A stretch of DNA of 64,000 bases, taken from CAVTYH01 sp963738835 (GTDB lineage Bacteria; Planctomycetota; Planctomycetia; Pirellulales; JADZDJ01). How positions within the stretch are numbered: the first letter of the stretch is position 1; every line of letters starts with the position of its first letter. Under the pieces are notes generated by a model that saw only the letters and a list, made by a program, of their open reading frames with translations, did not search any database and was not told where the DNA came from. This document shows, in pieces, positions 10,118-19,455 of the stretch. Both the position numbers and the translations under genes were made by a program. The DNA lies in NCBI GenBank assembly GCA_963738835.1, contig CAVTYH010000010.1, positions 62,001 through 126,000 of the forward strand, written 5' to 3'.

Positions 10118-11105
10118 TTAAGAATGCCGACGGCGATAACCCTGCGGATGCTTTTGATGCCACTTCCACGCCGATTCGACGATTTGACGCAAGTCGGCAA
10201 ACTTCGGCTGCCAGTTCAACTCGCGGCGGATTTTTTCGCTGCTGGCGATAAGCGTGGGCGGATCGCCGGCGCGCCGCGGGCCAACTTTTGCCGGAATGGG
10301 GTGACCTGTGATTTGGCGTGCGGTTTCAATCACCTGCTTCACGCTGAAACCTTTGCCGTTGCCAAGGTTGTACACGCGGCTTTTTTCTTCAATGGCTTTC
10401 ATCGCCAGAATGTGGGCCTGGGCCAGATCGACGACGTGAATGTAGTCGCGCACACAAGTTCCATCCACCGTCGGATAGTCGTCGCCGAACATAGTGACTG
10501 ATTCGCGCTGCCCACGCGCCACTTCCAGGACGATGGGAATCAGATGCAATTCCGGGCTGTGATCTTCGCCCCGTTCGTCGGTGGCGCCCGCCGCATTGAA
10601 GTACCGCAGCGCGCTGTAACGAAAGCCGTGTATGCGATCGAGCCAATACAGCATTCGTTCCAAGATGAATTTCGATTCGCCGTACGGACTCCCTGGCACA
10701 ATGCGCTCTTCTTCGTCGATGGGCATCCGCTCGGGCGCGTCGAACAAATTCGCCGTGGACGAAAGAATGAAGCTGCTCGATGCCGCGCTGCAGCATGCTT
10801 TCCAGCAGGTTGATTCCGTTCGTGACGTTCGAGCCGAGATATTGAAACGGATGCTTCATCGATTCGCCTACTAGCGAATGGGCCGCAAAGTGCATCACTG
10901 TTTGCGGTTTGTATTTCGCCAGGGCTGCATCGATGGAAGCTCGATCGGCCAAATCTCCCTCGACGAAGGTGGCATGGGGATGCACGGCATCGCGATGGCC
11001 TTGATAGAGGTTGTCGAAGACCACGACCGTCTCGCCCATCTCGACCAATTGCTCAACCGCCACGCTGCCGATGTAGCCGGCGCCGCCTGTGACCAAAACG
11101 CTCAT
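10118..11105 (-). CDS. galE: UDP-glucose 4-epimerase (one frameshift)
   Basis: Interconverts UDP-galactose and UDP-glucose in the Leloir pathway. The N-terminal Rossmann motif TGGAGYIGS is at residues 6-14; YGESK supplies the Tyr-x-x-x-Lys catalytic pair; CVRDYIHVVDLAQAHILA and the closing helices match GalE. The frame breaks near 10775: upstream reads GIEQLHSF, and downstream in another frame reads SSTANLFDAPERMPIDE, which together are the conserved GalE segment. With the break mended the length (about 328 residues) is normal. The start ATG at 11105 overlaps the galT stop in an ATGA, so translation is probably coupled. Third gene of galK-galT-galE. Confidence 0.88.
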
Positions 11106-12144
11106 GTGTCTTTCGCCTCGGGCTCAAAAGTTTCCGGAAGTTCTCGCAACCGTTGGGCGGCCTGCTCGGGCGTTAAATCGCGCTGGGCTTCTCCCAACAT
11201 TTCATAACCGACCATAAATTTCTTCACCGTCGCCGAACGCAGCAGCGGCGGATAAAAATGGGCATGCAGTTGCCAATGCGACCAATCGCCGACCGCTGTT
11301 GTGCGCCGTGCCAGCCCATTGAATACGGGAACGAAGTATCAAACAGGTTATCGTACTTCGTGAGGTGCCGTTTCAGAATATCGGCCAAACCGTCGCGCTC
11401 CGCTTCCGATAACTCTGGCAATCGCTGGACAGGCCTGCGCGGCAACAGCAGCGTTTCAAACGGCCACGTGGCCCAGTAGGGCACCACGGCGATCCAATTT
11501 TCATTTTCGACGACCACCCGCTCTTGGCCGACCTCGCGCGCCAAATAATCGACGAGCAAGGCCGAACCGTGCCGCCGGCGATACTCACGCTGCTGTCGAT
11601 CTTCTTTCGCCGGTTCATTGGGCAGCACGTCGCTGGCCCAAATTTGCCCATGCGGATGCGGGTTCGAGCAGCCCATGATCTCGCCCTTATTCTCGAACAC
11701 CTGCACCCAACGATACAGCTCACCAAGCTCTTCGGTTTGCGCCGCCCACATGTCGATCACCTGGCGAATTTCGCCCGGCGACATTTGCGGCAACGTCAGA
11801 TCGTGGCGTGGCGAAAAACAGACCACGCGGCAGGTTCCCCGCACACTTTCGCGACGAAATAAATCGGCATCGGCGTCGGAATCGAGTGCGATCGATTGCT
11901 CCGGCAGCAGTGCCGGATAATCGTTCGTGAAGACGAACGGCTCGGTGTAGTTCGGATTCTGAATTCCGCCGGCGCGTATGTTTCCCGGGCACAAGTAGCA
12001 AGTCGGATCATGCTGCGGTCGGGTCGCACCGGCCAGCGATTCGCGCTTCCCGAGCCACGGTCGCTGGGTGCGATGCGGCGAGACAAGCACCCAATCGCCG
12101 GTGAGCGGATTATATCGGCGATGAGGGTGATCTTGGTTCATCAT
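11102..12144 (-). CDS. galT: Galactose-1-phosphate uridylyltransferase (one frameshift)
   Basis: Exchanges UMP between UDP-glucose and galactose-1-phosphate. The true start is at 12144 or 12141 (MMNQDHPHRRYNPLTGDWV); a longer upstream frame is only galK read out of phase. Visible are the metal-site CYLCPG and the active-site HPHGQ in GCSNPHPHGQIWA. Near 11300 the frame changes. The continuation in the new frame, VGDWSHWQLHAHFYPP to FMVGYEMLGEAQRDL, is the conserved C-terminus and ends in a TGA at 11102-11104 that overlaps galE. The start overlaps the galK stop as TAATG. The mended length is about 347 residues, normal for the family. Confidence 0.9.
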
Positions 12145-13388
12145 TACCTTGAAGCAAGTACGTGAGCGCCGCGGCCTGGCCGGCTGGTGAACAATGTCGG
12201 CTCGATGCCGGTTTGTTTTTGATACCGATCGTGAAGTTTTTGAGCAACCGTCGTTGCCGTGCTCGTCTGCACCAAACTGACCGTACAACCGCCGAAGCCG
12301 CCGCCGGTCATGCGCGAACCGATCACGCCGCCGCTCTGGCCGATTTCCTTGGCGATATCTACGAGCAAATCGAGTTCTTTGCAACTCACCTCGTAATCGT
12401 CGCGCAGCGAGTCGTGGCTGGCGTACATCAGTTGGCCAACTTCGTCCCACCGGCCGGCGCGAATTGCCGCCGCTGCCCGCACGGTACGATCGATTTCGCC
12501 GATGACATGCCGAGCGCGCCTGTGATTCACATCTTCCAGTTGTCCGCGTGCCGCTCCCAGCTGCTGCGTTGTTGCATCCCGCAGCGTTGTCACTCCCAGA
12601 ATCTTGGCCGCTGCTTCGCATTGTGACCGCCGCTGGGCGTATTCGCCGCCCGTCAATTCATGCTTCACGTTGCTGTTGGTAATCAGCACGGTGATATTCG
12701 GATCGGTAAATGGCACCAGCTCGACTTTTTGCGATCGACAATCGAGCAACATCAAATGATCGGCAGTGCATAGCGCGCTGCTGAATTGATCCATAATGCC
12801 ACAGGGTACGCCGGCGTACTTGTGTTCTGCTTCCTGACACAACAGCGCCTTGTCGACCGGCTCCATTGGCTTTCCGAGCATCGTTTCCAACAGCGTGGCC
12901 GTGGCCACTTCCAAAGCCGCGCTGCTCGATAATCCACCTCCCAGCGGGACCGAAGATCGAATGACCGCCTCGAACGGCGTTGGTGCCATTCCCCGTGCCA
13001 CAAAGCCGGCCACCACGCCTTGTACATAGCTCGACCACTTGGTCGGGCCAGGCTGAATTTGTCCGCCCACCTGAATTGATGCGGCTTCTTCTTTGTTGGC
13101 GCTGTAGACATGCGCCGTCGGCTGGCCGGTCACGCTTTCTGAATTCAGAGACCGATCAGCGGCAATCACCACGTAGCGTTCCAGCGCCATCGGCAGCACA
13201 AAGCCGCCGTTGTAATCGGTGTGTTCGCCGATCAAATTCACTCGACCGGGCGCGGCGACCACGTATCGCGGCTCGCGGGAAAACCGCAGGCGAAACTCAT
13301 CGACGGTTTGGGACTGTAGCTGGCCCAGCGAAACCGCCGCCGAATCGGCTTCCTTGCCGTCGCTGATTTTGGTCTGCTTCGAGTCCAT
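12144..13388 (-). CDS. galK: Galactokinase
   Basis: Phosphorylates galactose with ATP, first step of the Leloir pathway, in the cytoplasm. The 414-residue frame is intact and holds all three GHMP-kinase signatures: GRVNLIGEHTDYNGG near residue 49, PLGGGLSSSAALEV near 148 and GSRMTGGGFGGC near 363. The catalytic-base context CGIMDQFSSA is present near residue 198. It heads galK-galT-galE with overlapping codons. A 232-bp gap separates it from the fucosidase upstream, which allows either a shared transcript or its own promoter; no clear promoter or strong ribosome site is visible. Confidence 0.95.
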   Translation of the reverse strand: MDSKQTKISDGKEADSAAVSLGQLQSQTVDEFRLRFSREPRYVVAAPGRVNLIGEHTDYNGGFVLPMALERYVVIAADRSLNSESVTGQPTAHVYSANKEEAASIQVGGQIQPGPTKWSSYVQGVVAGFVARGMAPTPFEAVIRSSVPLGGGLSSSAALEVATATLLETMLGKPMEPVDKALLCQEAEHKYAGVPCGIMDQFSSALCTADHLMLLDCRSQKVELVPFTDPNITVLITNSNVKHELTGGEYAQRRSQCEAAAKILGVTTLRDATTQQLGAARGQLEDVNHRRARHVIGEIDRTVRAAAAIRAGRWDEVGQLMYASHDSLRDDYEVSCKELDLLVDIAKEIGQSGGVIGSRMTGGGFGGCTVSLVQTSTATTVAQKLHDRYQKQTGIEPTLFTSRPGRGAHVLASR

Positions 13389-13620
13389 AATATATAGTCG
13401 TCACCCTTGATGCCGGGGTATCAAAGATAAGGGTCCGTCGGGAGTTCGTCCAATCCGACCCACGAGCCTAGCACGGAAAGGATGATTCTCCGTTGAGATT
13501 TCACCGAGATCAAGAGCGCGAGGCGTTCTCTCGATGGCATGCTCTGAGTCCGCGAAGGGCGTGCTCGTACTGGTCAGCAAACCGTATTTGGAGTGAGGAC
13601 GTGCCACCCATTGCTCGAAC

Positions 13621-15525
13621 TCACCGTACCGGCTTGAGCAAAACCTCAAACAAGCTGACATCTCCCGGCTGCTGCGGCCTGAATCGCAATGGGTGTTCGC
13701 CGGCCGCAAGGGAAATCTGGCCAAGTTTCACGACTTGGTCTTTCGTGCTGCTGGTCTCCACGGCGCCGCCTACCGTTTGATTGCCGGCCTCGACGACCAA
13801 TTTCGCGCCCTGGTCGGCAATCACTCGCGCCGAAACGTCAAACTTTGCCGACTCATTCAGCCGAGTTGGCCACGTCATTGTGTCGCCGGTTTTTGTGAAT
13901 CCGGCCACAAAAAACTTGCCGGCTTTGCCATCGCCGTAAGTAAACTTTCCATTCGGCGTGGCATCGAACGCCAGCAGCTGATTTTCACCCACATTGGTCG
14001 CCAATAGCCGCCCTTTGCTTCCTTTCACGGCGCCGCTCATTTCCAAAACAACAACCGTATCGGTTGGATCGGACTTCGCGGACGGCAGCAGAACGACAAT
14101 ATCCTTCTCATTTTGCCGTTTGGCCGACAGCGGTTTCTTCTCTTTATCAGCCAGCAAATAGGCGCTCTTTACATTCCCATCCAAATTGCCGACCACTAGC
14201 TTGCCATCATTTGGCCACTGAAACACGTGCAGATAAAGCGTGTCGCCTTTCACGGTCGAATCGCCCCAGGCTTGGCGATCGAGCGGTGTGCGTGTGGCGC
14301 CGTGGATGCTTTCGCCGTTCATGTCCATCCACTTGCCGATGCCTTGCAGAATTCGGGTCGCATTCTCGTCGATCGTGCCATCTCCTTTCGGCCCGATGTT
14401 CAAGAGCGTGTTGCCCCCCTTCGCCGTTATCTTCGCAATCAAACGAATAAAAAACTCCGGCGTCTTGTAATTATTGTCGAGCTTGTTGTAGCCGTAGGAA
14501 TTGTTGACCGTCGGAATGGCCTCCCAATCTCCTTCAGCTTCGCGGACCTCGGCCGGATTGTCGGCTGTGTCTACATAATCGCCGAAATTCTTTCCCAGCC
14601 CGCGCGCCGCACGGCCATTGATCACCACCTTCGGGTCGGCAGCCCGCACCGCTTTCACAATTCGCAGTTGCTCGGAAACCGGCAACTTGCCCCCGACATC
14701 GAACCAGAAGATTTCCGGATGATATTTGGCAATCAGCTCTTGCAGTTGCGGAATCGCTTTTTCGCTGACATACTTTTTTGCTTTCTCGACCAGCTCAGGA
14801 TGCACATCGTACCAATTGATGTAGCCGGTGCCTTGCTTCTCGTCGAACAGGTGCTTGTCGCCGCCGGGATTGCCATAATCCCAGTCATTGCCCGGTGCGT
14901 CGGGATGTTCCCAATCGAAGGCGTGCGAGTAATAGAAGCCGAAATGGACGCCGTTGGCCTTGCAGGCATTTGAAAGCTCCTGCATCGGATCGCGCTTGAA
15001 CTTTGAAACATTTGTCAAGTTGAAGTCGCTGACCTGCGAGGGATACATGGCGAAGCCATCGTGATGTTTAGCGGTAATGACCAAATAGCGCATGCCGGCC
15101 GACTTGATTAGCTTGACCCAGGCATCGGCGTCAAATTTTTCCGGATCGAACTTGGCGGCGATTTTGTCGAGGTATTCCTGCCGCGGTATCTTGAGTTGAC
15201 GCATGAGGTGTTCCGAGTATGAACCGCCCTTGCGGCCTTGGTACTCGCCTGCCGGATCAGCATAGACGCCCCAGTGAATGAAGCAGCCGAACTTGGCATC
15301 GCGCCACCACTGCAGTCGCTCGTCACGGTTCTGGAGCGCCGCCGTCCACCAGCCGTCGAGAGCGTCGTTCACCGCGGCTTGATCACGCTGCCGCGCTTGC
15401 GGAGAAATGCGACGGCTGGCTGACTGATCGTCTTGGGCTAGAACGGTGCCGCAAGCCGACATGCAGGTCGACGTAACGACAACGCTTCTGGCCACCGTGC
15501 ATAACGCCGCAGCGAATCGAGTCAT
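13621..15525 (-). CDS. Secreted alpha-L-fucosidase, GH29
   Basis: ATG 15525 (MTRFAAALCTVARSVVV) gives a signal peptide, preceded by a GGGGGAA ribosome site; the frame is open further upstream to 15735 but without signal-peptide logic. The 634-residue product has the GH29 landmarks FGCFIHWGVYADPAGEY, VITAKHHDGFAMY and EIFWFDVGGKLP, the last containing the probable catalytic Asp nucleophile. The last 120 or so residues form an extra beta-rich region ending LRFRPQQPGDVSLFEVLL that resembles a carbohydrate-binding tail. Located upstream of the galactose operon, so fucose and galactose may be released from the same substrate. A second, shorter GH29 lies at 28676. Confidence 0.92.
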   Translation of the reverse strand: MTRFAAALCTVARSVVVTSTCMSACGTVLAQDDQSASRRISPQARQRDQAAVNDALDGWWTAALQNRDERLQWWRDAKFGCFIHWGVYADPAGEYQGRKGGSYSEHLMRQLKIPRQEYLDKIAAKFDPEKFDADAWVKLIKSAGMRYLVITAKHHDGFAMYPSQVSDFNLTNVSKFKRDPMQELSNACKANGVHFGFYYSHAFDWEHPDAPGNDWDYGNPGGDKHLFDEKQGTGYINWYDVHPELVEKAKKYVSEKAIPQLQELIAKYHPEIFWFDVGGKLPVSEQLRIVKAVRAADPKVVINGRAARGLGKNFGDYVDTADNPAEVREAEGDWEAIPTVNNSYGYNKLDNNYKTPEFFIRLIAKITAKGGNTLLNIGPKGDGTIDENATRILQGIGKWMDMNGESIHGATRTPLDRQAWGDSTVKGDTLYLHVFQWPNDGKLVVGNLDGNVKSAYLLADKEKKPLSAKRQNEKDIVVLLPSAKSDPTDTVVVLEMSGAVKGSKGRLLATNVGENQLLAFDATPNGKFTYGDGKAGKFFVAGFTKTGDTMTWPTRLNESAKFDVSARVIADQGAKLVVEAGNQTVGGAVETSSTKDQVVKLGQISLAAGEHPLRFRPQQPGDVSLFEVLLKPVR

Positions 15526-15881
15526 CGAGATTCCCCCGACAATATAATAAATTGTGTGTTGAACCAGGTTCGTACAACTGCCTGGGCGACTATTGTAAAG
15601 GAAAAGCCGACGCCGGTCACCGATCCCAGGTTGGCTGGACCGGTTCCGCCATTTTTCCCGGCGTCGTCGGCGCAAGAATTGGGCAGTTTCGTGCGTCACT
15701 GCTCGCTTCCATTCAAGCGATCCGCTATAAACCATTGCCTAAGCTGATGTTGTCACCTCGCGTGAAATCCGCTGGATCCCGAGGCCCAAAACTTGCAGGC
15801 CAAAGTATGTTTTCGTAGGCACGGACGCCTGGTTCGGGTTGCTACTGTCCGCCCCGCTCTTTCAAAAGGGGATGCCTACCG
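15526..15881. other. Divergent intergenic region
   Basis: A 356-bp gap lies between the minus-strand fucosidase and the plus-strand exported protein. An AT-rich AATATAATAAATT at 15541-15553 lies just upstream of the fucosidase ribosome site and could contribute a -10 box, but no convincing -35 accompanies it. Nothing else recognisable. Confidence 0.35.
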
Positions 15882-16693
15882 ATGATCCACGCACTGAAAA
15901 AACTCTGGCTGTCGATCGCCATTTTGGCGGCGCCAACGTCAGCCGTTATTCAGGTCGCACGGGCCGAGGAAAATGCCGCCGTCCAAAAAGCGACGGCCAT
16001 TCAATCCGTTCAACCGCACCCAGAAGACTCTAAGCTTGCGGTCAGCAGTCGAAAAAGAGCGCAATCCGCGGGTGCTGTTTATCACCGCGAAAGATTCCAA
16101 GCACTGCACCGAAGAACTGGCGCAGACTGAATCGCGCGGGCAGCGATTTCGCCAAGCTACGGGCCGTCGGTTGGACCATTGGCCCCGGCGCTCAGAACAT
16201 GATTCAAATTGTTGACCGCGACGAAGTGCCGGACCTGGTCGAAAAACTCGATCACCAGGAATTTCCCACGGTCGCCTGCATCGATCATGACGAGATTGTG
16301 CGCTACTTCCGCTCGGGCTGCACAACGCCGCTCGATATGTGGACGTTCGGCTTCCTCGCCAAAGGCATCGATGAACGTCCGCCGAGCGCAGTGCTCGAAG
16401 CCGCCCGGGTAGAATCGACCGGCAGCTATCCGCTACGCGGCAATCACTGGTCGGTCGAAGGGGATTGGAACCCGACACGTGACAAAGTCATCACGCATCT
16501 TCGCGGCCCGAACCATTTGGCCCAACTGATTCCGGAGTGGCACATCGACGACTGGTCGCTGGAAGAACTCCGCTCGTTGCATGACGATCTGCACGAAAAA
16601 TACGACACCGGCAGCTACTCCAGCTCTCGCGGTTCATCCGGCTCCGGCAACAACCCAGCAACCGATTATTTGCGATTTAAGGGCCGGTCGTAG
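15882..16693 (+). CDS. Exported protein of unknown function, possibly thioredoxin-like (frameshifted)
   Basis: ATG 15882 opens a good signal peptide (MIHALKKLWLSIAILAAPTS, cleavage after ARA). Two frame changes, near 16045 and 16145, split the gene. Read across them the product is about 270 residues: RNPRVLFITAKDSKHCTEEL, then SDFAKLRAVGWTIGPGAQN joining directly to MIQIVDRDEVPDLVEKLD, then FPTVACIDHDEIVRYFRSGC. The alternation of strand-like RVLFITA and PTVACID segments, with a Cys after the first strand, suggests a thioredoxin-like fold; this is inference from pattern only. The Ser/Gly-rich C-terminus looks disordered. No partner is evident; the neighbouring PQQ gene is convergent. Confidence 0.6.
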
Positions 16694-16711
16694 CGCTGAT
16701 TTTTCAGCCGC

Positions 16712-18190
16712 CTACTTCTTCTGTTCCGCAAAGGCATACAGATTCCCTGCCGTGCGCACATACAGGGTGTCGTGGGCAATGGCCGGTGTCGTGGCGGTGC
16801 GTTCACCCAGCGGCGGATTTTGAGCCACAACTTCTGGCGTTGTCGTTCCGGCTTTCATCACGGTGATGGTGCCGTCGGCCAGCGACGTGAAATAAAGGTG
16901 GCCTCCTGCCGCAACCGGTGAAGCGTAGTAGGTGCCCGGCGCAATAGCGCGCTTCAGCACATACAACTCGTCGCCGGTTTTCGCATCGTACGCGGTCAAC
17001 AAGCCGCCATCTTTGACCATGATGTACTGCCCTTGGCAGAGAATCGCCGAGGGCACATAGGGCAGTCCTTTGGTCTTTTTCCAGAGCACGTGTGAACTGG
17101 TGACGTCGCCGCTGCCGCCGGCCTTCACGGCGAAGGCGCTGTTTTTGGAGGTCGACATATACTTTTCGGCGATCTCTGCTTCATCGCGCGTGTACAACCC
17201 GTCTTTGTTGCGATCCAAGCCGCTGAAGAAATCTTTGAAGGGCGTGCTGGCCGCTTCTTCCTTCGAGATGACCCCGTCGCCGTTGGTGTCCATCATCTTG
17301 AGCAAGTCGTCGTACTTCGGCATCTTGTAATTGGGATCTTCCGTGGCCGCGTCGCCCGGCGACCAGCCGGCAAATAGCACCTTGCCTTCCGCAGCCACCG
17401 GCGAAGTACAACACGCAGAGGGCATGCCGGCCACAAACCATTTTTGTTCGCCGGTCTTCAGGTCGTATGCAATTAACTGCCCATATCCCGGCGCTACGAT
17501 CTGTTTTCCCTCGGGCGCATCGAAAACAATCGGCGTGCCAAAGCCGGAATGCGATTGGCGCTTCTGTTCCCACTTGCGCTGACCGGTGCTGGCGTCAACC
17601 GCCACTATCATCGGGTCTTTCATCTCGTCGCGCAGCAAGATGACGGTGCCATCGACCAAGATCGGCGAAACGCCAGTGCCGAAATCGCCCATCGTCGCCA
17701 CCGTCGGCATTTCGTAGCGCCATAGCTCTTTACCCGCCGTGTCGTAGCAAAACAGCCCGCAAGAGCCGAAGTATGAAACGATGCGCTGGCCATCGGTCAC
17801 CGCCGTCGACGACGCCGGGCTCCCCTCGATTTTGTGATACGGCTCGATCTGCTTCGTCGGCGCCTCGGTGCGCCAAAGTTCTTTCCCATCGGCGCGGCTG
17901 TAAGCAATGGTGTAGAGCTTTCCGTCATCAAACGCCGTGATCACCAGCTTATCGCCCACGACAATCGGCGACGAATACCCGCCCGGCGTCGCCACTTTCC
18001 ATTTCACATTCTTCTGGGGCCCAAGCTCGACCGGCGGCTGCTGATTTTCGGCAATCCCCGAGCCATCCGGCCCGCGAAACTGCGGCCGCGGCAGTGTGCT
18101 ATCGGCAGCATGGGCTACAGTTGTGATTGTGCACGTGAGCGCGAAAATAAAGCTCGACACCATTGTTATTCCTGCAATCGATTTGAGCAT
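16712..18190 (-). CDS. PQQ-like beta-propeller protein with an inserted EF-hand pair
   Basis: The preferred start is ATG 18190 (MLKSIAGITMVSS), with AAGGTG 8-9 nt ahead; an in-frame ATG lies at 18214. The signal peptide ends near AHA. Repeated blade motifs are clear: GYSSPIVVGDKLVI, ADGKELWRTE, TAGKELWRYE, TGEQKWF, GTYYASPVAAGGHLYFTS. Such proteins are common in planctomycetes, usually annotated outer membrane protein assembly BamB-like, but no enzymatic residues are evident. Unusually, residues about 300-340 contain two canonical EF-hand loops, DTNGDGVISKEE and DRNKDGLYTRDE, placed between blades. Calcium binding there could clamp or tune the propeller. Frame intact; convergent with the exported protein at 15882. 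Confidence 0.82.
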   Translation of the reverse strand: MLKSIAGITMVSSFIFALTCTITTVAHAADSTLPRPQFRGPDGSGIAENQQPPVELGPQKNVKWKVATPGGYSSPIVVGDKLVITAFDDGKLYTIAYSRADGKELWRTEAPTKQIEPYHKIEGSPASSTAVTDGQRIVSYFGSCGLFCYDTAGKELWRYEMPTVATMGDFGTGVSPILVDGTVILLRDEMKDPMIVAVDASTGQRKWEQKRQSHSGFGTPIVFDAPEGKQIVAPGYGQLIAYDLKTGEQKWFVAGMPSACCTSPVAAEGKVLFAGWSPGDAATEDPNYKMPKYDDLLKMMDTNGDGVISKEEAASTPFKDFFSGLDRNKDGLYTRDEAEIAEKYMSTSKNSAFAVKAGGSGDVTSSHVLWKKTKGLPYVPSAILCQGQYIMVKDGGLLTAYDAKTGDELYVLKRAIAPGTYYASPVAAGGHLYFTSLADGTITVMKAGTTTPEVVAQNPPLGERTATTPAIAHDTLYVRTAGNLYAFAEQKK

Positions 18191-18276
18191 TCCATCACCT
18201 TGATTGATATTCAAGCTCCCAGCCGCCGCGATGTTTGGCGGTGCTGTTGAAAAAACAAGCTGACCCTAACCGAATG

Positions 18277-18369
18277 CTAATCTACGGCGGGCCAACTCAG
18301 GCCGCACCATTCTACGCGCATCGCCTGCCGAGGCCAGAGCCAGTCGTGGATGGTGAAGCGGAGACGCAT
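18277..18369 (-). other. MRLRF-module mini-ORF 1 (30 codons)
   Basis: ATGCGTCTCCGCTTCACCAT begins a short frame, MRLRFTIHDWLWPRQAM, that stops after 30 residues without a transmembrane segment. It starts 9 nt after the stop of the 34-residue gene at 18379. The nucleotide start is the same as in the other module copies further upstream on this strand. Probably a truncated copy; translation is unproven. Confidence 0.55.
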
Positions 18370-18378
18370 GGGTGGTAT

Positions 18379-18483
18379 TCAACTATTAACCAGCATTAGC
18401 ACGATTGCCACTATCGCGACAATTCCCAGCATTGCCGCCAGCGTAAATTGCCAACGTTTTGGACGATAGACGATCACTGGCAT
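18379..18483 (-). CDS. 34-residue single-span membrane peptide
   Basis: ATG 18483 preceded by CGGAGA gives MPVIVYRPKRWQFTLAAMLG followed by IVAIVAIVLMLVNS and a stop. Basic cytoplasmic start plus one hydrophobic helix is the typical pattern of a small bacterial membrane protein. Shorter than most gene-finder cut-offs. The divergent gene at 18522/18531 begins only about 40 nt away. No function is known to me; chance remains possible at this length, but the ribosome site and the amphipathic logic support it. Confidence 0.5.
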   Translation of the reverse strand: MPVIVYRPKRWQFTLAAMLGIVAIVAIVLMLVNS

Positions 18484-18530
18484 TCTCCGATCTGGCTCAC
18501 ACCACGGGCAGGGATGGTAGAATGTGGAGC

Positions 18531-18968
18531 ATGAAGCGACCACGATGGACGGTGATTATCGCGGTAATGTCATTGGCGGCGCTCTTTGGGGCGGTTCTTT
18601 TGGCCTACAGGATCGCGTCGTATTCGATTGATGCCGAAATCACCCATCAGGCCTACACCCACACGCTTCGGGGATTGACCGCGTATGTGCATGACACGGT
18701 TCGTTGGCCAATGAGTTGGGAAGATATTGCCGTGTTCGACCTGGCGAGAAATGGCGGACTTTTTGGGTCGCAAGAGAGTCTCGACAAAGTACGTTCGCGC
18801 GTGCATATCAATTTCTCATTGTCACTCAAGGACGTTAGTACGATGACACCTGAGACATTTTCGGCAGTATCCGAAGTCGTTCCGAACTATGGTCCCGATG
18901 AGCCGGGGATTCTCAATTTGTTGCGAACGGTTAAAGAGTTAACCGCGACCTTAGAACAAGGTGGTTGA
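18531..18968 (+). CDS. Single-pass membrane protein of unknown function
   Basis: From ATG 18531 (MKRPRWTVIIAVMSLAALFG) there are 145 residues; ATG 18522 is an equally possible start (MWSMKRP), and the frame is open from 18459. One N-terminal transmembrane helix is followed by a soluble domain with TAYVHDTVRWPMSWEDIAVF and a conserved-looking GPDEPGILNLLRTVKELT end. I recognise no family. It is the only plus-strand gene in an otherwise minus-strand island, and its 3' end abuts a truncated MRLRF module at 18989-19021. Confidence 0.55.
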   Translation: MKRPRWTVIIAVMSLAALFGAVLLAYRIASYSIDAEITHQAYTHTLRGLTAYVHDTVRWPMSWEDIAVFDLARNGGLFGSQESLDKVRSRVHINFSLSLKDVSTMTPETFSAVSEVVPNYGPDEPGILNLLRTVKELTATLEQGG

Positions 18969-18988
18969 ATAAGGACGGCCCGTGCCGA

Positions 18989-19021
18989 GAGCAAATCTCG
19001 GATCGTGAAGCGGAGACGCAT
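18989..19021 (-). other. MRLRF-module copy 2, truncated against the converging gene
   Basis: The reverse complement from 19021 reads ATGCGTCTCCGCTTCACGAT and encodes MRLRFTIRDLL. It begins 7 nt after the stop of the gene at 19029-19397. Beyond about 11 codons, resemblance ends and the frame runs antisense into the gene ending at 18968, which suggests a break or join at this point. Confidence 0.65.
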
Positions 19022-19028
19022 GAAAATC

Positions 19029-19397
19029 TCAGAAGGCTTCTTTTTTGAAGCTTTCTCGCAGGGCACGGATGTTGGCGGCCTTTTCGGACGCATGCGGATC
19101 ATCAATCTTACTTTCCGCCAGCTGTTCAAGTTGTTGTAATCGATCGAGATGGTGCCGCAATGCGTCGCCGCCGTGGAACCAGCGATCTCGTTCGGCAAGG
19201 TACAGGATGAACGATTCGGCACAGAGTTCCACCGTCAGGCTGAGACCAGCTTCGTGTCTCGCAACGGCTGCACCATACCTGATTGTTTCGTCGGCGAACC
19301 GATGTTCAAGTTGAATGTAGCGGACCGCAATGGCTGCAATGACCGCCACAACAACCACCAGCCAGAACAAATCTCGGATGGTGAAGCGGAGTCGCAT
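19029..19397 (-). CDS. MRLRF-type membrane protein, 122 residues
   Basis: Start ATG 19397: MRLRFTIRDLFWLVVVVAVIA, then a soluble tail. The frame extends to 19511 but the module start defines the N-terminus, as in sister genes. One transmembrane helix (residues 11-27) anchors a mostly helical domain: HRFADETIRYGAAVARHEAG, ERDRWFHGGDALRHHLDRLQ and LEQLAESKIDDPHASEKAAN. No known family is recognised. It represents a full-length user of the module whose truncated copies punctuate this island. Frame intact. Confidence 0.65.
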   Translation of the reverse strand: MRLRFTIRDLFWLVVVVAVIAAIAVRYIQLEHRFADETIRYGAAVARHEAGLSLTVELCAESFILYLAERDRWFHGGDALRHHLDRLQQLEQLAESKIDDPHASEKAANIRALRESFKKEAF

Positions 19398-19455
19398 GGG
19401 ATTCGAGTTAGCCGCCACGTACCTAAAGTGAAATTGCGAGACATTTCTGACAAAG

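Noticed and set aside
11224..12621. 465-codon open frame covering galT and half of galK
   Set aside because: The first 155 or so codons are galK read out of phase (Arg-rich, no family features). GalT similarity begins at MMNQDHPHRR, and the end is lost through a frameshift.
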